Assembly: GCA_023392575.1 (NCBI GenBank)
Contig: JAEVYV010000211.1
Coordinates: 1-12,688 of the forward strand
Direction: 5' to 3'
Length of the DNA: 12,688 nucleotides
Source: Bacteroidota bacterium
GTDB lineage: Bacteria > Bacteroidota > Bacteroidia > Chitinophagales > Chitinophagaceae
In this document: in pieces, positions 1 to 8,412 of the stretch
How positions within the stretch are numbered: the first letter of the stretch is position 1
How the letters are laid out: every line of letters starts with the position of its first letter
Program-made: the position numbers and the translations under genes
Notes under the pieces: model-generated
What the model saw: only the letters and a program-made list of their open reading frames with translations
Told to the model about the DNA's origin: nothing
Database searches by the model: none

Positions 1-41
1 TGACGAACTAATTTACACGCCTATCTGTTAAAATTCGCACC

Positions 42-3000
42 ATGAGAAAAAACCTGACTGCTGCTTTTTTGGGAACACTGCTTTTTTTTGTTTCCCGTGC
101 TACCGATTACGAAAATGCCTGGGCGGCCATCCATAAAAAAAACTTTTCGCAAGCCAAACTGCTGCTTCAAAAAGCTGCCAAAAATCAGGCAACAGCGCTT
201 GATGCGCAGCTTACCTTAACATTGCAGCAAACCTATCAGGGAAGGGAAGACGAAGTTCCCGGTTTGCTGGAAGCGGTATCCAAGAGTCCGGGCAAAAATG
301 CGTATTTGTATTCTTTATGGTTCAACGGGTCGGTTTTGGGTCAGTACAGTAAAAAGAAACCGCACCAGTTAAATCTTATCAATAAAATCATTACTGACGC
401 CTCTTTTAATAATTCGGTGCAAGCGGCGGCCCACTACGTGAAAGCCATGCATTATGTGTTTTCAAATGAACATGAGCGGGCAAAACAGGAATGGGCTTCG
501 ATGAACGCCATACAGGACTGGCAGCTGACCGGCCCTTTTGAGAACCTGTCCGGATCGGGCTTTAATAAAGATTATGGCCCCTTGCACTCGCCCAGTGCTT
601 CTGCCAAGTTTTCGGGCATGAATGGTATAGACGTAAGCTGGTTTACCCCCACGCATTTAAATAAAGAAGGCTGGATCTTTACCTATGCCCATCTGCCCGA
701 ACGGACCGCGGTTGTTTATGCGCAAACGTTTGTGAACGCACCGGACGACATGAAGGTTTTAATAAATGCCGGCGCCAATGGTACATTAAAAATTTGGGTG
801 AACGACGGGCTGGTTTTATCCGAAGCAAAAGAACGGGTAACAGAACTGGATTATTACAAAAACTACTGCACCCTAAAAAAGGGATTCAACCGCATATTGA
901 TCCAACTGGGGTACACAAACAATTCCATTCCAAACTTTATTCTACGATTTACGGATGAACAAAACAATCCGGTAAAAGGCCTGGCAACTACCAGTCAGGT
1001 TCAGCCGTATTCAAAAAGTGCCGATGCTCCGGGTTCTTTAAAACATTTTGCCGAGGAGTTTTTTGAAAAAAAGATAATGGCAGAACCCAAAAACCTGATC
1101 AATTATATTCTGCTCAGTCAAACCTACCTGAGAAATCAGCGCACCACCGAGGCCCGCCAGGTAATTGAAAGGGCGCTTAAGGCCTCTCCCAACAACCCGT
1201 TGCTGAAATTTGAATTGATTCAATGTTTGATCAAGGCAGAAAACCGAACGCTTTTATTACAGGAAGTTGAATGGTTGAAGGAAAACGATCCGGAGAGCTA
1301 CTTCAATTATCAAATAAAAATTTCGAACCTTATTGGCGAAGAGAAGTTTGCAGAGGCCGACGAGGAAATCGCCAAAATGCTGGCCTTGTACGGAGAAGAT
1401 GAAAACATACTGACAAACAAAGCCACCATCTTGGGCCGACTGGACAAGGTGAACGAGTTGGTTGAATTGATCAACAGAGGGTTCAACAAATATCCCGAAA
1501 ATGTGAGTTTTCTCTCCATGATGTACAACGTCAGGAAGTTGCTTGATAAAGATGTGAAAGGGGCCCTGGCGGTTTACGAGAACTATCTTCAATCAAATTT
1601 TAATTACAATGTGGTTACAGAACTGGCGGATGCATACAAGGAGCAAGGAATGAATGAAAACTATCTGGAAATACTCAAAACGTTGAACAACCAATCTCCC
1701 TATGATCCAAGGTTTACAAATACACTGTCAAAATATTACTACGAACAAAGAAGTTATGACACCGCTCTGGAGCATGCTCAAAAAGCCCTGGCGCTGGCCC
1801 CGTATACGGGGGCTTACTGGCAAAACGTAGCCGCCATCCAGGAAGAAATGAGCCAGAAACCTGCTGCCGTTGCCAGTTATAAAAAAGCGGTTTATTACAA
1901 CCGGACAAATTATGATGCCCGCAAGCGGCTAAACATACTGGAGCAAAAAACGGATCCGTATAAATTGCTGCCCGAAACAGATGTGTATTCTTTAATAAAG
2001 AAAGCGCAGCCGGTGGCGGACCAGGACTTCAGTTATTTGCTGGACGAAAAAGGAACCATTATTTATGAGGAGGGCGCATCGGAAGAATACATAACTTATG
2101 TGGCAAAGATTTACACCCAAAAAGGTATCGACGCCTGGAAGGAGTTGCGTTTGCCCTACAACTCAAATACGCAAACCTTGCTTATTGAAAAAAGTGAGGT
2201 CATCAAAGCAAACGGCTCCAAGCTGCCTGCGGAAAGAGACGAAAATTACATTGTCTTTACCGGCCTGGAAGCGGGGGATGCCGTTTACGTTAAATACAGG
2301 GTACAGAATTATGCCACCGGAAGGCTTGGCAGGGAGTTTTGGGATAAATTCACGTTCAGCTCATTTGTGCCCTCGGCCACGGCCCGCTATACGTTGATCC
2401 TTCCCAAAAACTATAAATTCAATTCCGAAGTCATTAACGCTAAGTTGGCACCTTCGGTAAAAGAAGCTGGGGATCTGAAGATATACACCTGGGAAGCCAA
2501 GGACATTTCTCCGCTCAAAACAGAGCCGCTCATGCCATCCCTAAATGACGTTGGGACGGTATTGCATATATCAACAATAAAATCATGGGCGGACATAGCC
2601 AACTGGTACAGTGATATTTCGTATCAGGATATGACCGATAATTTTGAGTTGACTGCCTTGTACGAGGAGATCTTGGGCAATGCAAAAGCGCTGAGCAATT
2701 TGGAAAAGGCCAAACGCATTTACAACTACATTGTAACGAACATACGCTATAGTTCGGTCTCCTTCAGGCAAAGCGGATGGGTTCCTCAGAATGTTTCAAA
2801 GATCATCACTACCCGCCTGGGCGATTGTAAAGATCTTTCCACCTTGTTTGTGGCCTTGTTGGAGAAAGCCGGCATTCCGGCCCAACTGGTTTTGGTGGAT
2901 ACCAGGGACAATGGCACCAGGGATATGGTGTTGCCATCCATGGAATTCAATCATTGTATTGCGCTGGCACACATTGATGGCAAGGAGCATTACATTGAAC

Positions 3001-3770
3001 TCACCGACAGTAATTTGCCGTTTGGAAGCCTGCCCAATAATTTGTATGAGGCATTGACCCTGGTCATTCCCCCACACGGCAAAAAGTCAAATGCAGAACT
3101 CAAGCCGCTGGCCGCTGCCGGCCGGATGCCGGAAAAAATTGTACGGAACGTTTTGGTGACCATCAGCGGCAAGGATCAAAAATTGGACGTGGTGGCCAAA
3201 CGTTATGGCAGTTTAACAAGCGCCTGGCGGGAAGGTTATGCCACCCTTTCTTCCGAAAAACAAAAAGAAGAATACGAACAGTCGATCAGCAGCGGGTATA
3301 AAAACCCCGTAAAACTGGAAAGCTTGTCTTTTTCGGGCCTTTCCGATTTAAGCGACTCACTGATTACCCGCTATTCCTATACCGTTAAAAACGAAATTAT
3401 AGAAGCGGGCTCCATGAAGATGATCAAAGTTCCTTTTATAGACCTGGTCGCTACACTGGAAAGTCTTTCAGCGGACAAACGGGAGTTCCCGATCGAATAC
3501 TGGAACTATGAGAACACAGATGTTTATGAAACCACCGTGAGCATTGTGCTTCCGGCAGGTCAAAAATTTTTGGAGGTCCCGGCCGATCAGAACTTTTCGT
3601 TCCGCGGCAGTACGTATGCAATAAACTACAAACAAGAAGGAGAACGACTGCATGTTTCCCGGCAGGTGAAACTGCAAAGACAAAACATTGCGCCTTCCGA
3701 ATACGAACAGTTTAAAAAATTTTTTAACGATATTGTTGAGGCCGAGTCAAAATATATCCCATTTAAATAA
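42..3770 (+). CDS. Exported TPR / DUF3857 / transglutaminase-domain protein
   Basis: Protein of 1242 aa. The N-terminus (about residues 1-20) is a signal peptide with a positively charged start and a hydrophobic core. It has no lipobox cysteine, so the mature protein is probably periplasmic. Residues about 25-60 and 340-640 are TPR-like helical repeats. Residues about 155-310, beginning near WQLTGPFEN, look like a beta-sandwich, possibly carbohydrate-binding-like. Residues about 665-830 match DUF3857, and about 880-1000 form a transglutaminase-like domain with Cys929 (in GDCKDL), His971 (in FNHCIAL) and Asp989 (in ELTDSN). These are the expected catalytic triad, so the domain looks intact. 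The C-terminal ~240 residues appear beta-rich. In this family the domain is usually thought to act as a protease or peptide-modifying enzyme rather than a cross-linker, and the substrate is unknown. The start is the first ATG before the signal peptide. Only 41 bp upstream are visible; TATCTGTT at 22-29 is a poor -7 candidate. The domain assignment is firm, the function is not. Confidence 0.9.
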   Translation: MRKNLTAAFLGTLLFFVSRATDYENAWAAIHKKNFSQAKLLLQKAAKNQATALDAQLTLTLQQTYQGREDEVPGLLEAVSKSPGKNAYLYSLWFNGSVLGQYSKKKPHQLNLINKIITDASFNNSVQAAAHYVKAMHYVFSNEHERAKQEWASMNAIQDWQLTGPFENLSGSGFNKDYGPLHSPSASAKFSGMNGIDVSWFTPTHLNKEGWIFTYAHLPERTAVVYAQTFVNAPDDMKVLINAGANGTLKIWVNDGLVLSEAKERVTELDYYKNYCTLKKGFNRILIQLGYTNNSIPNFILRFTDEQNNPVKGLATTSQVQPYSKSADAPGSLKHFAEEFFEKKIMAEPKNLINYILLSQTYLRNQRTTEARQVIERALKASPNNPLLKFELIQCLIKAENRTLLLQEVEWLKENDPESYFNYQIKISNLIGEEKFAEADEEIAKMLALYGEDENILTNKATILGRLDKVNELVELINRGFNKYPENVSFLSMMYNVRKLLDKDVKGALAVYENYLQSNFNYNVVTELADAYKEQGMNENYLEILKTLNNQSPYDPRFTNTLSKYYYEQRSYDTALEHAQKALALAPYTGAYWQNVAAIQEEMSQKPAAVASYKKAVYYNRTNYDARKRLNILEQKTDPYKLLPETDVYSLIKKAQPVADQDFSYLLDEKGTIIYEEGASEEYITYVAKIYTQKGIDAWKELRLPYNSNTQTLLIEKSEVIKANGSKLPAERDENYIVFTGLEAGDAVYVKYRVQNYATGRLGREFWDKFTFSSFVPSATARYTLILPKNYKFNSEVINAKLAPSVKEAGDLKIYTWEAKDISPLKTEPLMPSLNDVGTVLHISTIKSWADIANWYSDISYQDMTDNFELTALYEEILGNAKALSNLEKAKRIYNYIVTNIRYSSVSFRQSGWVPQNVSKIITTRLGDCKDLSTLFVALLEKAGIPAQLVLVDTRDNGTRDMVLPSMEFNHCIALAHIDGKEHYIELTDSNLPFGSLPNNLYEALTLVIPPHGKKSNAELKPLAAAGRMPEKIVRNVLVTISGKDQKLDVVAKRYGSLTSAWREGYATLSSEKQKEEYEQSISSGYKNPVKLESLSFSGLSDLSDSLITRYSYTVKNEIIEAGSMKMIKVPFIDLVATLESLSADKREFPIEYWNYENTDVYETTVSIVLPAGQKFLEVPADQNFSFRGSTYAINYKQEGERLHVSRQVKLQRQNIAPSEYEQFKKFFNDIVEAESKYIPFK

Positions 3771-3810
3771 TTGCTTAACAAATAGGTTTTTTAGCCATAA
3801 AAAATTGACG

Positions 3811-3818
3811 TAGGTTTG
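3811..3818 (+). promoter_or_regulatory. Candidate pyrG promoter -7 element (TAGGTTTG)
   Basis: TAGGTTTG is a full match to the Bacteroidota -7 consensus TAnnTTTG. No TTG -33 box sits at the right distance; a T-run at 3787-3792 lies 18 bp upstream and may substitute weakly. Transcription from here would give a leader of about 155 nt before the pyrG ATG. It could also serve only as a spurious match in AT-rich DNA. Confidence 0.5.
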
Positions 3819-3979
3819 CATGACCTTCAGGATTTTTTGACCTTCCGATGGTCAGCATTTAACAAGCCGGTTAAGTTCAGAACGTTGGATACCCGTTTTA
3901 GCGGATTGAAAGATGAGTCAAGACTCTTAGCTTGTTACAAATCAACGAAACAAACTTTCAAAATTGTCAACCATTTTTT
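3819..3979 (+). promoter_or_regulatory. pyrG 5' leader with competing inverted repeats
   Basis: This untranslated stretch contains several pairings. TAACAAGC (3860-3867) is perfectly complementary to GCTTGTTA (3930-3937). That helix would enclose a GAGTC/GACTC inverted repeat (3915-3919 / 3922-3926). The left arm overlaps a local hairpin TTAAC/GTTAA (3859-3863 / 3870-3874), so the two folds exclude each other. A direct repeat TGACCTTC (3821-3828, 3838-3845) gives two alternative partners for GGTCA (3850-3854). No known riboswitch is recognised and a regulatory role is inference. A tiny ATG frame at 3820-3840 (MTFRIF) could be chance. Confidence 0.3.
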
Positions 3980-5629
3980 ATGGCGAAGTATATATTTGTT
4001 ACAGGCGGAGTTACGTCAAGCTTAGGTAAGGGTATTGTTGCGGCCTCACTTGCCAAACTGTTACAGGCAAGGGGCTTGCGGGTAACCATTCAAAAACTGG
4101 ATCCGTACATCAATGTGGATCCCGGTACCCTAAACCCTTACGAGCACGGGGAGTGCTATGTTACCGAGGACGGCGCTGAAACCGACCTGGATTTAGGGCA
4201 CTACGAGCGGTTTTTAAACATCTTTACCTCCCAGGCCAACAACGTTACCACCGGCCGCATCTATCAAACCGTTATCAATAAGGAAAGAGAAGGGGCGTAT
4301 CTGGGAAAAACCGTGCAGGTCATTCCCCACATAACCGACGAAATCAAAAGGCGGATGTTGTTGCTGGGGCAGAAGAATGAGTACGATATCGTGATCTCTG
4401 AAATTGGCGGAACGGTGGGGGATATTGAATCCCTGCCTTATATAGAAGCCATCCGCCAGCTGCAATGGGAGCTACCCGAAGAAGACCTGCTGGTGGTGCA
4501 CCTTACACTGATCCCGTATTTAAAGGCCGCAAAGGAATTAAAAACAAAGCCCACGCAGCACTCTGTAAAAATGCTTAGCGAAAGCGGGGTGTTTCCGGAT
4601 GTGATTGTTTGCCGTACAGAAGAGCCCATTACCATGGAGCTGAAAAAGAAAATTGCGCTTTTTTGTAATGTTAAGGCCGAGGCCGTCATTGAATCGGCGG
4701 ATGCCAGCACCATCTACGAAGTGCCTTTGTTGATGATGAACGAAAAGCTGGACCTCATCGTGTTGAAAAAATTAAACATTACCCAATACCATGAGCCCGA
4801 ACTGATCCGCTGGAAGGAGTTTTTGGACAAGCTGAAATATCCCAAAGCCAAAATCACCATTGGGCTGATCGGTAAATATGTGGAGCTTCAGGATGCGTAT
4901 AAATCCATCCTGGAAGCCTTTGTGCATGCCGGCGCCATTAACGAATGCAAGGTGCAGGTGGTGCCGATCCATTCGGAATTTATCGCTCCGGAAAACGTAG
5001 CGGAGAAGCTGGCGGATTTGGATGGGCTGTTGGTAGCCCCGGGTTTTGGGCACAGAGGGATCGAAGGAAAAATCACCGCAGTGAAATATGCCCGGGAAAC
5101 CGGATTGCCGTTTTTTGGAATCTGTCTGGGCATGCAAATGGCGGTTATTGAATACGGCCGGAATGTTTTGGGCATAGCCAATGCGCAGTCTGCTGAAATG
5201 GACCCCCATGCCGAAGAACCCGTAATCGACATGATGGAGGAACAAAAAAAGATTACCGCAAAAGGAGGAACCATGCGTTTGGGATCCTACCCCTGCCAGA
5301 TCAAGGAAGGTTCCCTGGCCCATCAGGCTTATGGAAGCACCGCCATCAACGAGCGGCACCGCCACCGGTACGAATTCAATAACAATTACCTGGAGCGCTA
5401 TGAAAACAACGGTATGGTAGCCAGCGGCCGCAACCCGGAAACCGGTCTTGTTGAAATCATGGAAATTCCCAGCCATCCGTTCTTTATCGGTTGCCAGTAT
5501 CATCCCGAGCTAAAAAGTACGGTAGAGAGCCCCCATCCTTTGTTTGTTCATTTTGTAGGGGCAGCCAGGCGTTTCCATGAGCAAAAAACAACGGCTAAAA
5601 ACTCTTTATTGCAAAGCGAAATGATCTAA
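3980..5629 (+). CDS. pyrG: CTP synthase (glutamine-hydrolysing)
   Basis: Makes CTP from UTP, ATP and glutamine, the last step of de novo pyrimidine nucleotide synthesis (EC 6.3.4.2), in the cytoplasm. The 549-aa product has the family's usual length. The N-terminal amidoligase domain (residues 1-~270) opens with the hallmark KYIFVTGGVTSSLGKG, with Lys17 in the ATP-binding loop, and continues with DPYINVDPGTLNPYEHGE and EIGGTVGDIES. The C-terminal class I glutamine amidotransferase domain (~295-540) has the nucleophile Cys382 in FFGICLGMQ, plus His508 and Glu510 in YHPEL, so the triad is complete. The ATG at 3980 was chosen because homologues begin at MAKYIF. An in-frame ATG at 3932 would add 16 residues with no family resemblance. 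No Shine-Dalgarno is seen; the start is preceded by a T-run. The C-terminal ~18 residues form a short variable tail. Confidence 0.98.
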   Translation: MAKYIFVTGGVTSSLGKGIVAASLAKLLQARGLRVTIQKLDPYINVDPGTLNPYEHGECYVTEDGAETDLDLGHYERFLNIFTSQANNVTTGRIYQTVINKEREGAYLGKTVQVIPHITDEIKRRMLLLGQKNEYDIVISEIGGTVGDIESLPYIEAIRQLQWELPEEDLLVVHLTLIPYLKAAKELKTKPTQHSVKMLSESGVFPDVIVCRTEEPITMELKKKIALFCNVKAEAVIESADASTIYEVPLLMMNEKLDLIVLKKLNITQYHEPELIRWKEFLDKLKYPKAKITIGLIGKYVELQDAYKSILEAFVHAGAINECKVQVVPIHSEFIAPENVAEKLADLDGLLVAPGFGHRGIEGKITAVKYARETGLPFFGICLGMQMAVIEYGRNVLGIANAQSAEMDPHAEEPVIDMMEEQKKITAKGGTMRLGSYPCQIKEGSLAHQAYGSTAINERHRHRYEFNNNYLERYENNGMVASGRNPETGLVEIMEIPSHPFFIGCQYHPELKSTVESPHPLFVHFVGAARRFHEQKTTAKNSLLQSEMI

Positions 5630-5637
5630 AGAAAAGC

Positions 5638-5718
5638 AGAATAAAGGCGCAATGGGGGTGTAAGCCGGGCAACGGCTGTTTTAAAATAAGTTTTACCAAT
5701 CCCTTGCGCCTTTATTCT
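5638..5718. repeat. Intergenic structured element with 15-nt inverted arms
   Basis: AGAATAAAGGCGCAA (5638-5652) is perfectly complementary to 5704-5718. Between the arms lie two further inverted repeats: AGCCG/CGGCT (5663-5667 / 5673-5677, 5-nt loop) and TAAAA/TTTTA (5682-5686 / 5691-5695, 4-nt loop). The RNA could form a three-way junction. It starts 8 bp after the pyrG stop, and its right arm ends inside the candidate yidC -33 region. It may act as a pyrG terminator or 3'-end stabiliser, a small repeat element, or a regulator of yidC. There is no T-tract directly after the outer stem, so a classical intrinsic terminator is unlikely. Confidence 0.6.
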
Positions 5719-5749
5719 TGCCCCTTGTAGCTTCTTCTACCTATCTTTG
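5717..5749 (+). promoter_or_regulatory. Candidate yidC promoter
   Basis: The -7 element TATCTTTG (5742-5749) matches TAnnTTTG exactly. CTTG at 5717-5720 lies 21 bp upstream, in the accepted range for a -33 TTG box. The predicted start of transcription leaves a leader of about 60 nt before the yidC ATG at 5817. The -33 box overlaps the end of the 15-nt inverted arm. Confidence 0.65.
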
Positions 5750-5816
5750 CCGCCTTTAATAAGGGTAGGAGCGGCTTGTGCCAACCGCCTTTATTCATTA
5801 CAAATCAAATCAGGAA

Positions 5817-7652
5817 ATGAATTTTGACCGTAATACCGTCATCGGTTTTATTGTATTAGCATTGCTGTTCTTCGGCTATTTTTATTTCAACAGCCAGCAG
5901 CAAATGGCTTATCAAAAAGAAAAAGCAAAGCAAGACTCCATCGCCAGGGCCAATCTGCCCAAACCCGCTCCCGGCCTGCAAAAAAAGGACAGTGCCCTGG
6001 TGGATTCACTGGGCCAGCCGGTGATTGCCGGCGACTTTCAGCAGTTTAGCAGTGGGGCAGAGCAAACCACCACCGTGGAAAACGAAGTGTTGCGCATTGT
6101 TTTCAGCAATAAGGGCGGACAACCCAAGACCGTTGAGTTGAAAGGGTTTAAGGCTCCGGACAGCAGCAATGTAAAACTGGCCTCCTCAAGTTTTGATAAG
6201 ATCGACTACCCAATCATTCCGGCGCCAAACGCCACCGCCAACATTACCAGCTATTATTTCTCGGGCGGCCAGGTTGCCTCAAGTCCTGACGGCACCCAAA
6301 CAATTACTTATGAAATGAAGGCCGGCGACAAAGCAATTGTTCACCAGTTTGTTTTGAAGCCAAAGAGCTACATGATTGATTTCAACGTTCAGATCAATGG
6401 AATCAATCAATTACTTTCCAACAATACCCTGAATCTTGTCTGGCAGAACAAAGCCCTGCAACTGCAAAAGGACCTGACCTATGAAAGGCGGGAGTCGCAG
6501 GTGGGCTACCGGGTGGATGGCGAATACGATCATGGATCGGCGCTGAACAGCGCCACAGAAGAATTCAGCAAGCCCGTAAACTGGGTTTCGGTAAAGCAAC
6601 AGTTTTTCAACACCACCTTTATTGCAAAGAATAACTTTTCTTCCGGCAGCATTAACTGGACGGCACCGGCCGCCAACGACAACCATACCGTGGTTCAGGC
6701 CATTGCCCATTTAAAACTGCAGTTGCCGGCCTCTTCATCGGCTACCGTGCCGCTGGCTGTTTATTACGGTCCCACCGACTATAAGATCTTAAAGCAGTAT
6801 GGCAACGATATGGAGGACATGGTCAATTTGGGAACCGGCATGTTTGCCTTTGTCAAATACATCAACCGCGGGATCATTCTTCCGGTGTTTGACTTCTTTA
6901 CCAAGTTTACCGCCAATTACGGGATCGTTATTTTATTATTGACATTGTTTATCCGGTTGTTGATTTCCCCACTAACCTATTCCAGCTATTTAAGCGGTGC
7001 CAAAATGAAGGTGCTGCGCCCGGAAATTGAACAATTAAAGGCCAAGTACGGCAACGACCAGCAGCAAATCAGTATGGAGCAAATGAAGCTGTTCCGGGAA
7101 GCCGGCGTGAACCCCTTGGGCGGCTGTATTCCGGGCCTGCTTCAAATTCCGATCTTTTTTGCCCTGTATAGCTTTTTTAATTCCAATGTGGCGTTGCGCG
7201 GCCAACATTTTTTGTGGGCGGATGATCTTTCGCAATACGATTCGATCCTGGATTTTGGCTTTAACATTCCCCTGTTTGGCGACCACTTAAGCCTGTTTAC
7301 CCTGACAGCGGTGTTCACCAGTTTCCTGATTTCCATTTACAGCATGAGCATGACGCCGGATCAAAACAACCCGGTGCTCAAATACATGCCCTACTTTTTC
7401 CCCATCATCCTGCTGTTCATCTTTAACAGCCTGCCGGCCGGCTTAACCTGGTACTATACAGTATCCAACATCATTACGCTGGTACTGCAGTTTGTCATAC
7501 AGAACTACATCATCAATCATAAGAAGATCCTTGCAAAAATTGAGGAGAACCGCAAAAAGCCCAAAGCAAAATCCAAATGGGCCGAGCGCCTGGAGCAAAT
7601 GCAGGAGCAGCAGAAAAAGATGCAGGAAATGCAGAAAAAGAACCGCAGTTAA
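5817..7652 (+). CDS. yidC: Membrane protein insertase YidC (Oxa1 family)
   Basis: Inserts and folds inner-membrane proteins, alone or with SecYEG. The product is 611 aa. A first membrane segment (~6-23, TVIGFIVLALLFFGYFYF) is followed by a large periplasmic beta-domain (~60-340), as in gram-negative YidC. The conserved Oxa1 core then carries hydrophobic segments at ~350-386, ~432-455, ~488-510, ~522-545 and ~549-566. Arg380, in the LFIRLLISPLT segment, corresponds to the conserved positive charge in the hydrophilic groove. The charged loop KMKVLRPEIEQLKAKYG and PLGGCIPGLLQIPIFFALY are family landmarks. The tail (~570-611) is rich in Lys, Gln and Met and probably coiled, consistent with ribosome contact. 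ATG 5817 was chosen because the membrane anchor follows at once; an in-frame upstream start at 5778 adds 13 unrelated residues. AGGA lies only 1-2 nt from the ATG, too close for a normal Shine-Dalgarno. An intrinsic terminator follows. Confidence 0.97.
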   Translation: MNFDRNTVIGFIVLALLFFGYFYFNSQQQMAYQKEKAKQDSIARANLPKPAPGLQKKDSALVDSLGQPVIAGDFQQFSSGAEQTTTVENEVLRIVFSNKGGQPKTVELKGFKAPDSSNVKLASSSFDKIDYPIIPAPNATANITSYYFSGGQVASSPDGTQTITYEMKAGDKAIVHQFVLKPKSYMIDFNVQINGINQLLSNNTLNLVWQNKALQLQKDLTYERRESQVGYRVDGEYDHGSALNSATEEFSKPVNWVSVKQQFFNTTFIAKNNFSSGSINWTAPAANDNHTVVQAIAHLKLQLPASSSATVPLAVYYGPTDYKILKQYGNDMEDMVNLGTGMFAFVKYINRGIILPVFDFFTKFTANYGIVILLLTLFIRLLISPLTYSSYLSGAKMKVLRPEIEQLKAKYGNDQQQISMEQMKLFREAGVNPLGGCIPGLLQIPIFFALYSFFNSNVALRGQHFLWADDLSQYDSILDFGFNIPLFGDHLSLFTLTAVFTSFLISIYSMSMTPDQNNPVLKYMPYFFPIILLFIFNSLPAGLTWYYTVSNIITLVLQFVIQNYIINHKKILAKIEENRKKPKAKSKWAERLEQMQEQQKKMQEMQKKNRS

Positions 7653-7670
7653 TCTTTCTTAAATAAGACG

Positions 7671-7699
7671 ATCCCGCTTTTTAACGAAGCGGGATTTTT
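7671..7699 (+). terminator. Intrinsic terminator after yidC
   Basis: ATCCCGCTT (7671-7679) pairs perfectly with AAGCGGGAT (7687-7695) around a 7-nt loop. The stem runs straight into a T-tract (7695-7699). It lies 18 bp after the yidC stop and separates yidC from the next gene. Confidence 0.92.
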
Positions 7700-7752
7700 G
7701 TTTACGCAACTATTGCAGATATTTGGTTCGTCTTTATACCGAGAAATAAATT

Positions 7753-8412
7753 ATGAAACCACGTTTACACCTTTTAGCGATTTTTGTTCTTCTGTTTGCT
7801 TGGCCGGTCCTTGCGCAAAAAAAGTTTTCCGAAGGAACCATCACCTACGATATCGTTATTAACACGGGGAGCGATAAACCCCAGAACGCCGATCTTTTGG
7901 ACGGTGCCACCAGTGCGGTTTACCTCAAGGGCCCCAGAACCCGTACGGAAATGGTTAGCCCCCTGGGTACCCAGTCCACCATTATCGACGGGGTAAAAAA
8001 CTCCATTGTGATACTGAAAGAGTACGGCGAACAGAAATACATGATCAACTTGAAACCCGAGGACTGGAAGGATGCCAACAAGCGGTACGAAGACGTAACG
8101 TTTACCTACGAGGCCGGCGAAAGCAAAACCATCCTGGGGTATAAATGCAGCAAGGCCATTGGCAAGTTAAAGGACGGCTCCACGTTTACCGTTTGGTACA
8201 CGACCGAATTGGTTCCGGAGAACAGGGACTTTCAATATGCCAACCGGGCTTTGCCGGGGCTGGCCCTGGAATACGAAACCAATATGGGAAACCTGAAAGT
8301 GACCTATACGGTTTCCAAAATCAGTTTGAGCCCGGTGCCTGCGGCCAAGTTTGACATACCTAAAGCCGGCTTCAGGGTGTTGAGCTATGCGGAAAGCAAA
8401 AAAGGAAACTAA
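7753..8412 (+). CDS. GLPGLI-like secreted protein
   Basis: Protein of 219 aa with a clear Sec signal peptide. Residues 1-21 have a basic start and hydrophobic core, ending WPVLA before Gln22, a signal peptidase I-type site. The mature part is predicted to be mostly beta-strand. The segment near residue 165, ALPGLALEYE, resembles the GLPGLI box that names a Bacteroidota family of exported proteins. It follows the usual preceding features of that family: a conserved YKCSKAIG, then FTVWYTTELVP. It could also be placed in the related DUF4412 group. Biochemical role is unknown; location in the periplasm or outer envelope is inferred from the signal peptide. It is transcribed alone, with the yidC terminator upstream. 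No strong TAnnTTTG match is seen in the 50 bp before the ATG. Its stop codon touches the stop of the convergent gene at 8413. Confidence 0.75.
   Translation: MKPRLHLLAIFVLLFAWPVLAQKKFSEGTITYDIVINTGSDKPQNADLLDGATSAVYLKGPRTRTEMVSPLGTQSTIIDGVKNSIVILKEYGEQKYMINLKPEDWKDANKRYEDVTFTYEAGESKTILGYKCSKAIGKLKDGSTFTVWYTTELVPENRDFQYANRALPGLALEYETNMGNLKVTYTVSKISLSPVPAAKFDIPKAGFRVLSYAESKKGN

Noticed and set aside
3816..4025. 69-codon frame starting at TTG over the pyrG leader and start
   Set aside because: It begins inside the promoter motif, overlaps the pyrG start in another frame, and has no protein-like pattern.
4772..5503. 243-codon open frame on the minus strand inside pyrG
   Set aside because: It is fully antisense to the conserved glutaminase half of CTP synthase, its translation has no recognisable motif, and no promoter precedes it. 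Long antisense frames are common opposite well-conserved genes.
5638..5718. Reading the pyrG-yidC inverted repeat as a standard rho-independent terminator
   Set aside because: The outer stem has a ~50-nt internal region and no T-tract directly after it, unlike the clear terminator at 7671-7699.
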